32,867 nt of DNA. It comes from Granulicella sp. (GTDB lineage: Bacteria; Acidobacteriota; Terriglobia; Terriglobales; Acidobacteriaceae). The stretch lies in assembly GCA_027365345.1 (NCBI GenBank), contig DAHXNO010000110.1, forward strand, positions 1 to 32,867, read 5' to 3'. Positions 17,078 through 26,219 of this stretch are shown here, in pieces; the stretch's first letter is position 1; every line of letters starts with the position of its first letter. The notes under the pieces were generated by a model, which saw only the letters and a program-made list of their open reading frames with translations, was not told where the DNA came from and searched no databases. The position numbers and the translations under genes are program-made.

Positions 17078-18898
17078 ATGACGACGCAAGAATCCCAGCT
17101 CTCCCAAAGGACAGACAACCGCACTTCCGTCGGCAGTCCTCTGACCCCTGCTGCCGAGTTGCTGGCCGAGCGCTACAGCCCGAAAGACAAAGTTCGTCGC
17201 ACTGGTACGCCATCCTTTGACGACGCTTCCAATCGAAAGACGGCGAAGCCTAAAGCTGCCGGCCCCCGCGGGCTTCCCTTCGTCATCCACCTGCAAGGAG
17301 ACGCCCAGCTCCACTACAGCTTTCGACTTAGCTGGGGTGGAGTGCTCAAGAGCTGGATGCTCGCCCAAGGCCCAAGCTACAACCCTCAGCATCGCCGTCT
17401 GGCTGTTCAGGTGGAGGACTGCCCGCTCGAACAGGGTGGATTCGAAGGTTCTCTCCCGCAGGGCCAAGCTGAAGCGGGTACGGTGATGATCTGGGACCAG
17501 GGTAGCTGGCGGCCTCAGCTTGGCAGCGAAAACGTCGACGCTTGTCTTCGCTCAGGCAATCTCAAAGTTGAGCTCAGCGGCTCCAAGATGCGGGGCAAGT
17601 GGGCGCTGATCCGCATCCATTCCGCCGCTACAAGCCACGCTGCCGCTCCGCAATGGCTGCTTATCAAGGAACGCGACAAGTACGAGCGCGGTCCCGGCGA
17701 TCGCGCTATCACGGAGGAGCGGCCCAACTCCGCGGTCACAGGCCGCTCTCTGAAGCAGATTGCGGCCGCCCAGGACCGGCTTTGGCCCCCCGGCGGCAAG
17801 GGGCCGGAAGGCGTGCGCGCACGCACCAGCCCGGCTGCCGATCCACAAGTTCGCCAGCCGCCCGCCAGCCAGCCGCCAGCGAAAACAGCTCCGATCCTTA
17901 CCCGTCTCGACGATCTCCCCCGCGAGCCCCAGCCGGATTACATCCCGGAGCAACTCGCAATGGAAGTAACCGCCACACCCAGCGGTAGTGACTGGATTCA
18001 CGAACTGAAGCTTGACGGCTACCGCATCCAGGCCCGTAAGGCCGGCTCTCAGGTGACCCTGCTTGCCCGCAAAGGCGCAAACTGGACCGACCGTATGCCC
18101 GCCATCGCCGCCGCCGTGGCCCAACTGCCCGCGCAGGACTGCACCCTGGACGGCGAGGTGGTTGGGCTCCAGGATGGCAGATCCAGCTTCACTCCATGGC
18201 CAGACGCAGTTCAGGCTCCTGAGGCCGGTGCGCTCACCTACTTCGCCTTCGACCTGCTCCACTTGGACGGCCACAGCACTCGGGAGGTCCCCCTGCGCGA
18301 GCGCAAGGAGCTTCTCCGCAATCTTCTCCGCTCCAGCAGCCCGAGCTTCTGTCTCTCTCAGGAGATCCCGGGTCCAGGCGACGAGGCCTTTCGCCAGGCT
18401 TGCTCTCTGCGTGCCCAAGGCATTCTATCCAAGCGCGCCAGCGCGCCCTACCGCAGCGGCCGCTCCTCTGACTGGCTTGAGTCCAAGCGCCTGCACGAAC
18501 AGGGGCTGGTCATCGCCGGCTTCACCCTATCCAGCGAGGGACCAGATCGCATCGGGGCGCTGCTGCTCGGTTACTACTCGCCCATCCGGCGTGGCCCAAG
18601 AAAGGCGCGTCACCTGATCTACGCAGGCCGCACGGGCACTGGCTTCCGTCAGGGCCTGCGCCGCGAACTCCTCCAGCAACTCGTCCAGATCCGAGTTCCG
18701 AACTGCCCCTTCGAAACCGTTCCCCAGGACTTCAATCGCAACACCTACTGGGTTCAGCCTGTGATGGTAGCCCAGATCCGCTTCGCATCCTGGAGCTCTG
18801 ACCATCTGGTCCGTCAGGCCGCCTTCCTCGGTCTCCGCCACGACAAACCGGCATCTGAGATCACTCGCGAAGCCGTAGCCACCGCCGCTGAACCATAG
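17078..18898 (+). CDS. LigD-like protein: phosphoesterase plus ATP-dependent DNA ligase domains, altered active sites
   Basis: The 606 residues are organised as an N-terminal LigD 3'-phosphoesterase (PE) domain (about 65-180), a disordered Pro/Ala linker (about 205-275) and an ATP-dependent ligase domain with OB fold (about 285-600). The polymerase domain of full LigD is absent. LigD seals double-strand breaks together with Ku. In the PE domain the metal-binding residues are largely replaced: Q73 stands where His is expected (QKH motif), S81 for Asp, C115 for His in VEDHPL and Q119 for Tyr. H79 and R83 remain. In the ligase domain the nucleophile K311 (ELKLDGYR) and E360 (LDGEVV) are present, but motif IV reads AQGILSKR (Q447 for Glu) and motif V reads WLESK (E468 for the first Lys). 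The frame is intact with good AGGAG spacing. Residue equivalences come from memory of the Pseudomonas protein. No ku gene is nearby. Confidence 0.85.
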   Translation: MTTQESQLSQRTDNRTSVGSPLTPAAELLAERYSPKDKVRRTGTPSFDDASNRKTAKPKAAGPRGLPFVIHLQGDAQLHYSFRLSWGGVLKSWMLAQGPSYNPQHRRLAVQVEDCPLEQGGFEGSLPQGQAEAGTVMIWDQGSWRPQLGSENVDACLRSGNLKVELSGSKMRGKWALIRIHSAATSHAAAPQWLLIKERDKYERGPGDRAITEERPNSAVTGRSLKQIAAAQDRLWPPGGKGPEGVRARTSPAADPQVRQPPASQPPAKTAPILTRLDDLPREPQPDYIPEQLAMEVTATPSGSDWIHELKLDGYRIQARKAGSQVTLLARKGANWTDRMPAIAAAVAQLPAQDCTLDGEVVGLQDGRSSFTPWPDAVQAPEAGALTYFAFDLLHLDGHSTREVPLRERKELLRNLLRSSSPSFCLSQEIPGPGDEAFRQACSLRAQGILSKRASAPYRSGRSSDWLESKRLHEQGLVIAGFTLSSEGPDRIGALLLGYYSPIRRGPRKARHLIYAGRTGTGFRQGLRRELLQQLVQIRVPNCPFETVPQDFNRNTYWVQPVMVAQIRFASWSSDHLVRQAAFLGLRHDKPASEITREAVATAAEP

Positions 18899-19120
18899 AA
18901 GTCCGCCACCGCCTAAAACCCGTACTGCCCTCGGCTTCACCAGCTACGCCTGCAAAAACGCCGTCGCTTCCACTTGCCATCTCGCCACCCTGGAATCCTG
19001 GTGGATCCGTCTCCAGGCAGGCCTACGGATGAGATAGGGCCCGGGCGCGCGACTGCTCCGGAACGCTCATCGGCATCAAATGCCGTACCATGAGTTTTTC
19101 TTGCTCAGGAGGCATGTCCC

Positions 19121-20665
19121 ATGTCCGCAACCGCAGCATCTACCGTCGGCATTCCCGCCGTCCCTGAACTCCGCCACTGGATCGCCGGCGCCGCCATTCC
19201 AGGGACATCTCAGCGCCTGGCTGATGTCTATCACCCCGCCTCTGGCCGTATTCAGTCCCGCGTCCCCCTCGCCTCTGCCGTTGAGGTCGACGCCGCCGTC
19301 GCAGCCGCAGAGGAAGCCTTCCCTGACTGGTCCAACCACCCACCATTGCGGCGAGCTCGTGTGCTGAATCGTTTCCGTGAGATCTTCGAGCGCCGCCTGG
19401 ACCAAGTGGCAACTCTCATCCAGCGCGAACACGGCAAGGTCTTCTCCGACGCCCGTGGTGAGGCCATGCGTGGACTCGAGGTTATTGAATTCGCCACCGG
19501 CATCCCGCACCCGCTCAAGGGTGAACTCTCCGGGCAGGTAGGCGCCGGGGTGGACAGCTACTCGATGCGCCAACCTCTGGGCGTCGTCGCCGGCATCACG
19601 CCTTTCAACTTCCCCGCCATGGTTCCCCTGTGGATGTTTCCCATCGCCCTTGCCTGCGGCAACACCTTCGTCCTGAAGCCCTCAGAGCGCGACCCCAGTT
19701 CGGCGAACCTGCTGGCGGAGATGCTTCAGGAGGCTGGCCTGCCCGCAGGCGTCTTCAACGTGGTTCACGGCGACAAGCTAGCCGTTGACGCCATCCTCGC
19801 GCATCCCGGCATTCGCGCTGTCAGCTTTGTTGGTTCTACGACCATTGCCGAGTACGTCTACGCCGAAGGAACGCGACACGGCAAACGCGTCCAGGCCCTC
19901 GGAGGAGCCAAAAACCACCTAATCGTGATGCCCGATGCCGACCTCGAGCAGGCGGCTGACGCTCTCGTCGGCGCCGCGTACGGTTCGGCCGGCGAGCGCT
20001 GCATGGCGATCAGTATCGCCGTCACTGTGGGTGAAGCTACCGCCGAGGCTCTGCTGAATCGGCTCCTGGAGCGCATCGGGCGTCTCCGCATCGGCGACGG
20101 AGCGCAAGGCTCAAGCAGCGGCGAGGCCGACCTCGGCCCCCTGATCACCCGAGCTCATCTCGATCGCGTCAGCGGCTACATCCGCCTGGGTGAAGAAGAG
20201 GGCGCTCAACTTGTGGTGGACGGCCGCAACAGCTCGCTGCCCCAGGGAGACGGATTCTTTCTAGGCGCAACCCTGTTCGACCACGTCAAGCCCACCATGC
20301 GTATCTACAAGGAGGAGATCTTCGGGCCCGTTCTGGGCATCGTTCGCACCAACAACTTTGAAACCGCTCTGCAACTTATAAACAACCATGAGTTCGGCAA
20401 CGGAGCCTCCATCTTCACCCGTGACGGAGACACTGCCCGCGAGTTCGCCCATCGTGTCCAGGCCGGCATGGTCGGCATCAACGTGCCCATCCCGGTCCCC
20501 ATGGCCTTCCACAGTTTCGGCGGATGGAAGCGCTCCCTGTTTGGAGATCACGCCATCTACGGCCCAGAGGGCGTCCGTTTTTACACTCGCCTCAAGACCG
20601 TGACGGCCCGCTGGCCCACTGGCATCCGCGCTGGGGTGGACACCACCATGCCCACGCTCGGCTAA
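19121..20665 (+). CDS. mmsA: Methylmalonate-semialdehyde dehydrogenase (CoA-acylating)
   Basis: This 514-residue aldehyde dehydrogenase oxidises methylmalonate semialdehyde (and malonate semialdehyde) to propionyl-CoA or acetyl-CoA in valine, inositol or beta-alanine breakdown. It carries the oxyanion asparagine in [14 protein letters not shown] (N164) and the catalytic cysteine in [13 protein letters not shown] (C294). The usual general-base glutamate is missing ([16 protein letters not shown]), which is the mark of the CoA-dependent subgroup. The start at 19121 follows AGGAGG (19107-19112) by eight bases. A nearby ATG at 19114 is out of frame. The gene stands alone, convergent with lutABC. 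Confidence 0.93.
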   Translation: MSATAASTVGIPAVPELRHWIAGAAIPGTSQRLADVYHPASGRIQSRVPLASAVEVDAAVAAAEEAFPDWSNHPPLRRARVLNRFREIFERRLDQVATLIQREHGKVFSDARGEAMRGLEVIEFATGIPHPLKGELSGQVGAGVDSYSMRQPLGVVAGITPFNFPAMVPLWMFPIALACGNTFVLKPSERDPSSANLLAEMLQEAGLPAGVFNVVHGDKLAVDAILAHPGIRAVSFVGSTTIAEYVYAEGTRHGKRVQALGGAKNHLIVMPDADLEQAADALVGAAYGSAGERCMAISIAVTVGEATAEALLNRLLERIGRLRIGDGAQGSSSGEADLGPLITRAHLDRVSGYIRLGEEEGAQLVVDGRNSSLPQGDGFFLGATLFDHVKPTMRIYKEEIFGPVLGIVRTNNFETALQLINNHEFGNGASIFTRDGDTAREFAHRVQAGMVGINVPIPVPMAFHSFGGWKRSLFGDHAIYGPEGVRFYTRLKTVTARWPTGIRAGVDTTMPTLG

Positions 20666-20836
20666 CCCAAAATCCTGCATCACGCGGCTCGGGCGCCACC
20701 GCGTTGCAGCCGTCGCAACCGGGATGCAGCCCTCAACCTTGCGCAGGACCGAGCATGCCGCTGACACCTGGGAGCGGCGGCAGCCGAGCCTGCCTGCGCA
20801 TGGTATGGGAAATGCTGGCATTGCGCGGAAATGGCT

Positions 20837-21523
20837 CTATCCCACCAGCAGCACGTCCAGGAATCTTGGCCCGTGCACTCCCTTGATCCGCGTCATCTCA
20901 ATATCGGCCGTAGCGGAAGGACCGGAGACGAACGTGGTAGGCAAACACGAGGTAGCATCCAACCTGGCAAACGACTCCGGCACGGTTTCAACCACCTGTT
21001 CGGCAAAGACCACACAGAGATGATAATCAGGCGCCAGCGTCAGAGCACGCGCACCCTGCTGCTCACCGCTCTGTAATACGATCGAGCCAGTCTCTGCGAT
21101 GGCTACCGTACAGCCGGTCAAAACACCATCCATGCGGTTCAACGCGGTCGGCCCCAAAGATACGCCCGTCTCACCGTTGCCTCCGTAGGGCTCAAAATCA
21201 AACCCCGCGGGCAGCCACCCCTTGGGAAGACCATACGGAATCACCAATCTTTTGCATCCGCGTGCGGCCAGTCTGCCCGCGATCTCGTCCCTGATCCCAT
21301 CCCCGATCGCATCGCTCGCGACTCGCCTTACGCCCGCGCCATACTCCTCCAGGCGATGCTGAAACAGCCGCAGCCTCTCCTGCTCCGGCAGTGTGCCATG
21401 GCGCTTGTAACCACGTGGTAGCGCGGCATACTCCGCGGCGATGCGCTCGGCGCTCTGCGTCTCGCCCAGGGCGGAGCGGATAGCGCCCAAAATGGCGTTG
21501 CGGGCGCCGAAGTTACTCTCCAT
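20837..21523 (-). CDS. lutC: Lactate utilization protein LutC (LUD domain)
   Basis: This 228-residue protein is the third component of the LutABC L-lactate oxidation complex. The LUD-domain block is visible as LTGCTVAIAETGSIVLQSGE, followed by LAPDYHLCVVF and the C-terminal GPSATADIEMTRIKGVHGPR, both typical of LutC/YkgG. I chose the ATG at 21523 (MESNFGARN), which has GGGAG six bases upstream and overlaps the end of lutB by 11 bases. The longer open frame to 21580 has no family support. This overlap implies translational coupling in the order lutA-lutB-lutC. Confidence 0.93.
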   Translation of the reverse strand: MESNFGARNAILGAIRSALGETQSAERIAAEYAALPRGYKRHGTLPEQERLRLFQHRLEEYGAGVRRVASDAIGDGIRDEIAGRLAARGCKRLVIPYGLPKGWLPAGFDFEPYGGNGETGVSLGPTALNRMDGVLTGCTVAIAETGSIVLQSGEQQGARALTLAPDYHLCVVFAEQVVETVPESFARLDATSCLPTTFVSGPSATADIEMTRIKGVHGPRFLDVLLVG

Positions 21524-23021
21524 GGGAACTCCCTCGGCCTGTAGCCTGTCCGCCTGCCCCCGAATCGGTGCGGGCCGCATCAGTTTGCAGCGTGCGCTCG
21601 GCCCACCACTCCCGGAAGCTCTGTTCGGGCAGAGGCCTTAGGTCACGCGTCTGGGTCCATCCGGAGAGCAGCAGCGGCAGATGCTCGATCATGCCCTCCT
21701 TGTTTACCACCAGCTTCTGCGCCACGCGGCCCAGGCTCTGCGCCAGAGAGAGACGGCTGGCACTAGCAAACAGAAAAGCTGCCGTCTGCATACCCAGATT
21801 CCACATGCCGAACCGGCCGCTCAGCGTCTTCTGATCCTCCTCCACGACCTTCCCGCGCAGATGGATAAGAACCTCCGGAATATTGATCTTGACCGGACAC
21901 ACCTCATAACAAGCTCCGCAGAGCGAAGAGGCATAGGGTAATGACCTTCCCTCTTCCATGGAGTGCAACTGGGGCGTGAGGATTGCCCCAATGGGCCCCG
22001 CATACACCGACTCGTAGGCGTGCCCTCCCGTCTGGTGATAAACCGGGCAGGCATTCAGACAAGCCCCGCAACGAATGCACTGCAGCGTCTGGCGCGACTC
22101 CGCATCGCCCAGAATCGGACTGCGCCGGTTGTCCAACAGCACCACATGAAACTCCTGCGGCCCATCGCCCTGCTGAACGCCAGTCCAAATAGAGTTATAG
22201 GGGTTCATCCGCTCCCCGGTGGCTGAGCGGGGAAGGGTCTGCAAAAAAACTTCCAGGTCGCGGAAGCGCGGCAACACCTTCTCGATGCCCACCAGTGAGA
22301 TCAGCACATCGGGCAGCGTCAGGCACATCCTTCCGTTGCCCTCTGACTCCACGATGCACACCGCGCCATTCTCTGCGATCAGGAAGTTCGCTCCCGAGAC
22401 AGCCACCTTGAGACGAAAGAACTTCTCCCGCAGATAGCTGCGCGCGGCCGCGGCCAGATCCTCCGGGCGCTCACCCAACTCCGGAAGATGCATCTCCCGT
22501 TGAAAGATCTCCCGGACCTGCATGCGATTTTTATGCAGCGCCGGCACCACAAAGTGCGACGGCTTATCCTTGCCCAACTGGACGATCAGCTCGGCCAGAT
22601 CAGTCTCATGCGCTCGGATGCCGTTGGCCTCAAGATATGGGTTCAGGCCAACCTCTTCCGAGGTCATCGTCTTGATCTTGAGCACCTCATCCACATGATG
22701 GCGCTGAATCAAGCCCAGAATGATCTGATTGGCCTCCGCGGCGTCGCGCGCCCAGTGAACCTGGCCGCCGGCCCTGGTGCAGGCCTGCTCAAACTGCACC
22801 AGATAGTAGTCAAGATGCGCCAGCGAATGAGCCCGGATCGCCGCTCCAGCGTCACGCAACGGCTCCCAGTCCGGCAGTTCGCCCGTAACCGCGTCCCGCT
22901 TGGCCTGGATCACATTGGTCGCATGGCGGACGTTGCTGCGCGTCTGCGAGTCCTCCAAAACCTCCCGGGCGGCGGCCGGAAAATCACGATCCTGCCAGTG
23001 GGAAGACGGCGTCGGCTTCAT
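21513..23021 (-). CDS. lutB: Lactate utilization iron-sulfur protein LutB
   Basis: This 502-residue protein combines an N-terminal LUD-like domain with a C-terminal ferredoxin-type domain. The latter has Cys315, 318, 321 and 325 (CIRCGACLNACPVY) and Cys368, 371 and 375 (CGACYEVCPVKINIPEVL), consistent with two [4Fe-4S] clusters. It passes electrons from lactate oxidation in the LutABC complex. Length and order are normal. Its ATG overlaps the lutA stop as ATGA, and lutC starts within its last codons, so the three genes are one unit. The C-terminal ~40 residues after the AERTLQTD block are polar and variable. Confidence 0.94.
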   Translation of the reverse strand: MKPTPSSHWQDRDFPAAAREVLEDSQTRSNVRHATNVIQAKRDAVTGELPDWEPLRDAGAAIRAHSLAHLDYYLVQFEQACTRAGGQVHWARDAAEANQIILGLIQRHHVDEVLKIKTMTSEEVGLNPYLEANGIRAHETDLAELIVQLGKDKPSHFVVPALHKNRMQVREIFQREMHLPELGERPEDLAAAARSYLREKFFRLKVAVSGANFLIAENGAVCIVESEGNGRMCLTLPDVLISLVGIEKVLPRFRDLEVFLQTLPRSATGERMNPYNSIWTGVQQGDGPQEFHVVLLDNRRSPILGDAESRQTLQCIRCGACLNACPVYHQTGGHAYESVYAGPIGAILTPQLHSMEEGRSLPYASSLCGACYEVCPVKINIPEVLIHLRGKVVEEDQKTLSGRFGMWNLGMQTAAFLFASASRLSLAQSLGRVAQKLVVNKEGMIEHLPLLLSGWTQTRDLRPLPEQSFREWWAERTLQTDAARTDSGAGGQATGRGSSHGE

Positions 23022-23758
23022 GCTCTCTCTCCAGCGGTTGAAGCCAGGATCTCAGCGATATGGGCTGTGCGGACAAACGTTCGCTGGCGGTGCAGCGAGC
23101 CAAAAAGATGCATCAGGCAGGAGTTATCCACCGCCGTGCACACCTCGGCTTCAGTGTTCAGAACGCACCGCACCTTATCTGCCAGCATCGCGGAGGAGAC
23201 ATCCGCATTCTTGATCGAAAAGGTTCCTCCAAAGCCACAACATTCCTGGGAGCTCTCCAGCTTGAGTAACTGCAATCCCCGGACTTGTTTGAGCAGCCGG
23301 ATCGGAATATCGCCCAGATGCAGGCTCCGCTGCGAATGGCAACTGGTGTGCAGGGTCACCTTATGTGGAAAGGCCGCTCCCACATCCTCCACACCAAGCT
23401 TCTTCACCAGAAACTCGGTGAACTCATAGATGCGGGGCAGCAGGGCCTCCACATCCGCTCGCAGTGAAGCATCCTGAGCCATCTCCGCAGCCTTCAGGTA
23501 ATGGTCGCGCATCATGGAGACGCACGAACTGGAAGGAACGACAATCGTCTCCGCATCCCGGTACACCTCGACAAAATGGCGCAGGATCGGAATCGCCTCT
23601 TGCAGATAACCGGTGTTCCAGTGCATCTGGCCGCAGCAAGTCTGCTCGGGACGGAACTCCACTGTATGCCCAAGCCGTTCCAGCACGCGCACAACGGACC
23701 TTCCGGTCTCAGGGAACAACGTGTCGTTATAGCAGGTGATAAACAGCGAAACCAACAA
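23018..23758 (-). CDS. lutA: Lactate utilization protein LutA (CCG domains)
   Basis: This is a two-CCG-domain subunit of the LutABC lactate oxidation complex, similar to YkgE and the GlpC/HdrB C-terminal fold. The motifs are TCCGQMHWNTGY, SSSCVSMMRDHY, HTSCHSQRSLH and ECCGFGGTFSIKN. I chose the TTG at 23758 with AAGGG seven bases upstream, which gives 246 residues beginning MLVSLFITCYND, in line with the family. The open frame reaches a GTG at 23827, but those residues are Gly/Ser-rich and unlike LutA. It is the first gene of lutABC, with 91 bases to the upstream YSC84 gene. No lactate permease or LutR-type regulator is next to it. Confidence 0.92.
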   Translation of the reverse strand: MLVSLFITCYNDTLFPETGRSVVRVLERLGHTVEFRPEQTCCGQMHWNTGYLQEAIPILRHFVEVYRDAETIVVPSSSCVSMMRDHYLKAAEMAQDASLRADVEALLPRIYEFTEFLVKKLGVEDVGAAFPHKVTLHTSCHSQRSLHLGDIPIRLLKQVRGLQLLKLESSQECCGFGGTFSIKNADVSSAMLADKVRCVLNTEAEVCTAVDNSCLMHLFGSLHRQRTFVRTAHIAEILASTAGERA

Positions 23759-23849
23759 AGCAGCACCCTTCTCAAGCCCGAAGATCTCGGTACTACGTGT
23801 CGATCCTCCGCTCCCGGGGGCTCGCACCCATCCCGTTCAGTCTAATAAT

Positions 23850-24542
23850 TTAGTGGTTATCCTTGGAAACCACGAAGTAGCGGGCCACAGTGCTCACAAA
23901 CTGGCGCCCATTCGCCGGCGTGGGCACATTCCCCTTCAGGATCTGATCAAAAGGAATGTTCGACCCGTACTCGGTACGCGTATCGTCTTCATTCTGCGAG
24001 AGTACCGTACCGGACAGATCGATGCCCGCAAACAGTCCCTTGGCGCGAGAGTAGGTGAGGAACTCCGAATTCATCTTCCAATCGGTGGAAGCCTCCGCGT
24101 TGCGCCCCACTGGACCGGCCGCTGCAGATGCATCGCCGCCTAGCTTGAACTTATTCTTCAGCATGTCCTGCAGCCCATTCTGGTTCATGGCCACCAGCAC
24201 CAGATCTGTCGATTGACCGCCGATCTGCCATCCAAAACTTCCACCTTCCAGCTTCACAAACACCGGCGCGCTCCATCCACGCGGAGTGCGGCAGGTCGCC
24301 GCCCCCTGTCCGTACTGGGCGCCAAACACAAACGCTCCCTTCTTGTAGGCGGGAATCACCACCAGGCACGCCGCCCCCGCTAGAATCGACTCCGGAATCG
24401 ACCGATCGGGAGTCGCCATAATCTCCTGGATTACGCTGGTCGCAGCCGTTAGCCGGTCTGTCAGCTTGTTCATCGGGGCCTGGGCAGAAGCCAGACTGCC
24501 ACACATTGCCAAGCCACACACCACGCCAAACATCTTTCTCAT
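23850..24542 (-). CDS. Secreted YSC84/SYLF-domain lipid-binding protein
   Basis: This 230-residue protein has a signal peptide (MRKMFGVVCGLAMCGSLASA, then QAP) and a SYLF/YSC84 domain. Characteristic stretches are SIPESILAGAACLVVIP, KKGAFVFGAQYGQGAATC, GSFGWQIGGQSTDLVLV and SRAKGLFAGIDLSGTVL. Homologues bind phospholipids, and in bacteria their role is unclear. GGAG precedes the ATG at 24542 by nine bases. A strong terminator lies 82 bases upstream on the same strand, so transcription either starts after it or depends on readthrough. The gene ends 91 bases before lutA. Confidence 0.88.
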   Translation of the reverse strand: MRKMFGVVCGLAMCGSLASAQAPMNKLTDRLTAATSVIQEIMATPDRSIPESILAGAACLVVIPAYKKGAFVFGAQYGQGAATCRTPRGWSAPVFVKLEGGSFGWQIGGQSTDLVLVAMNQNGLQDMLKNKFKLGGDASAAAGPVGRNAEASTDWKMNSEFLTYSRAKGLFAGIDLSGTVLSQNEDDTRTEYGSNIPFDQILKGNVPTPANGRQFVSTVARYFVVSKDNH

Positions 24543-24624
24543 CTTCGATCGCTCCTATCGAAACAACTTGTCTTTAGAGATTACCCAGTAGGATGGAGAG
24601 TGGGGCCATGGAGTTGCACTCATC

Positions 24625-24670
24625 AAAAAAAACGGGCTGCGGAATCGCGCATCAGCAGCGCCCGCAACCC
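24625..24670 (-). terminator. Intrinsic terminator downstream of the response regulator gene
   Basis: On the minus strand, GGGTTGCGG (24670-24662) pairs over nine positions (one G-T) with CCGCAGCCC (24642-24634). The loop itself can pair GCGC with GCGC. The stem is followed by a GTTTTTTTT run (24633-24625). This is a textbook intrinsic terminator, located between the regulator stop (24821) and the YSC84 start (24542). Confidence 0.85.
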
Positions 24671-24734
24671 TAATTCTCCCAGGTTTGTACAGGCTTTACT
24701 ATGCTCTATTCCGCCGAAACATTACAAGAGTACC

Positions 24735-24772
24735 TAGTAATGTAGACCTTGGTTTATTACTATTGTCTACAT
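24735..24772. repeat. Interleaved inverted repeats
   Basis: Two inverted pairs alternate in this AT-rich stretch: TAGTAAT (24735-24741) with ATTACTA (24756-24762), and ATGTAGAC (24740-24747) with GTCTACAT (24765-24772). The order A-B-A'-B' would give a pseudoknot topology if transcribed. Alternatively these are operator half-sites. It lies between the regulator gene and the terminator ahead of the YSC84 gene. Confidence 0.55.
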
Positions 24773-24820
24773 CCTCCACTCTTATCCCGCTGACCATCCG
24801 TCTGCCGCCAGTATAGCGTC

Positions 24821-25549
24821 TCACTCGCTTTGGTGCTCACTCTCTTCCACCGCTCTCAAAGTCAACTCCACACGGTTTTTGGCTCGCGTCTTGCGCAGCA
24901 TACGGCCCAGGTGAGCCTTCACGGTCGCCTGTTCAATCCCCATGGCTGCGGCAATCTCCCGGTTGGATCGCCCGCTCATCAACAGATGAAGCACCTCCCG
25001 CTCGCGCTCCGTGATCATCTCCTCAATCGACACCTGCTCCAGAGGAGGGGGAAGCCGTGAACCCATCCCGGCAGCCGTTCCAGCCTCCACGAGCCTGGCC
25101 AACACCTTGCGCGGCGCCCAGATCGACCCATCGAGCACGATCTCCACCGCCATGCTGACCTCTTTCTGGCTGGCATTTCGCAGCAAGAAGCCCTTGGCTC
25201 CAGCTCCGATGACCGCCTGGATCTCACTCGGCGTCAGCGGATCTCCCATCAACATCGGTTTCAACGCGGGTTGCTCTCTGCGCAGCCGCGCGATCAACTG
25301 CAAAATGGAATCCAGTGGCTCCTGCATGTCCAGGAGCACCAGATCCAGATGCCGGCGCCACCGTTGATCCAGGGGCTCTTGGGAATTCTGATCTGGCGCC
25401 TGCCCGGCGTACGGCTCTTCAAACAGATCTTCCAGCTTGAGCGCGCGCACCGCAACGCATGCACTCTCCTCCAGGATGGCGATCAATCCCATCGAACGCA
25501 GGGGATCTGCCGCCACAACACCGATCTTCGCCTTCCCTTCCATGTTCAC
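24821..25549 (-). CDS. NarL/LuxR-type response regulator with atypical receiver
   Basis: This 242-residue transcription regulator has an N-terminal receiver-like domain (about 6-150) and a C-terminal LuxR-type helix-turn-helix (about 178-235: ITEREREVLHLLMSGRSNRE, then IAAAMGIEQATVKAHL). The presumed phosphoacceptor is D74 in DLVLLDMQEP. Other switch residues deviate. The acidic pair near the N-terminus is VAAD, with one Asp at the usual site. The beta-4 Ser/Thr is replaced (PMLMGDP), the beta-5 Lys is Arg (GFLLRN), and there is a polar insertion (about 44-66). No histidine kinase is adjacent. The start is the GTG at 25549 with GAGAG upstream, or the ATG two codons later. It may act on the YSC84 gene downstream, but that is only inferred from position. 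Confidence 0.88.
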   Translation of the reverse strand: MNMEGKAKIGVVAADPLRSMGLIAILEESACVAVRALKLEDLFEEPYAGQAPDQNSQEPLDQRWRRHLDLVLLDMQEPLDSILQLIARLRREQPALKPMLMGDPLTPSEIQAVIGAGAKGFLLRNASQKEVSMAVEIVLDGSIWAPRKVLARLVEAGTAAGMGSRLPPPLEQVSIEEMITEREREVLHLLMSGRSNREIAAAMGIEQATVKAHLGRMLRKTRAKNRVELTLRAVEESEHQSE

Positions 25550-25664
25550 AGGCTACAACTCTCAATGGCGCAGGCATCGGCATTTTTTCACCGGCCGGCT
25601 TGGATTCAATCCCTCTTTGGCCAGTGCGGCTCCAACAACCAGAGCATCCGCGCGCACCGGTTCT

Positions 25665-26219
25665 CTACAGCTTCGGCAAGACAATTCCCTGCTGCTTCTG
25701 GTACTTCCCTTTGCGGTCTCCATAGCTCACTTCGCACACCTGGTCGCTCTGGAAGAACAGAATCTGGCACAGCCCCTCATTGGCGTAAATACGCGCCGGC
25801 AGCGGCGTGGTATTGGAGATCTCCAGCGTCACAAAGCCCTCCCACTCCGGCTCAAACGGAGTGACATTCACAATGATTCCGCAGCGCGCATAGGTACTCT
25901 TCCCCACGCAGATCGTCAGCACGTCACGAGGAATCCGGAAGTACTCGACGGAACGCGCCAGGGCAAAGCTGTTCGGCGGAACGATAATGCTATCGGCCTC
26001 CACGGAAACAAAGGACCGTTCGTCAAAATTCTTCGGGTCAATGATGGCGCTATTCACGTTGGTGAAGATCTTGAATTCATTGGACACTCGCAGATCGTAT
26101 CCATACGACGATAGCCCATAGGAGATGACGCCGTCTCGCACCTGCTTCTCACTGAATGGCTCGATCATCTTGCTCTCGATAGCCAGCTTCCGAATCCATG
26201 TATCACTCTTGATCGACAT
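25665..26219 (-). CDS. dcd: dCTP deaminase
   Basis: Dcd converts dCTP to dUTP for thymidylate synthesis, acting as a homotrimer. The ATG at 26219 ([11 protein letters not shown], preceded by GGGAGG) gives 184 residues, the usual size. The frame extends to 26303 without family support. Visible motifs are [14 protein letters not shown], the nucleotide-binding [11 protein letters not shown], and the catalytic glutamate region [18 protein letters not shown], followed by [10 protein letters not shown]. Whether this is a plain deaminase or the bifunctional deaminase/dUTPase form cannot be decided by eye. It is divergent from the HU gene. Confidence 0.95.
   Translation of the reverse strand: MSIKSDTWIRKLAIESKMIEPFSEKQVRDGVISYGLSSYGYDLRVSNEFKIFTNVNSAIIDPKNFDERSFVSVEADSIIVPPNSFALARSVEYFRIPRDVLTICVGKSTYARCGIIVNVTPFEPEWEGFVTLEISNTTPLPARIYANEGLCQILFFQSDQVCEVSYGDRKGKYQKQQGIVLPKL

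Noticed and set aside
22488-23429. 313-codon plus-strand open frame
   Set aside because: It lies antisense to lutB and lutA, whose motifs are unmistakable. Its composition is typical of a shadow frame.
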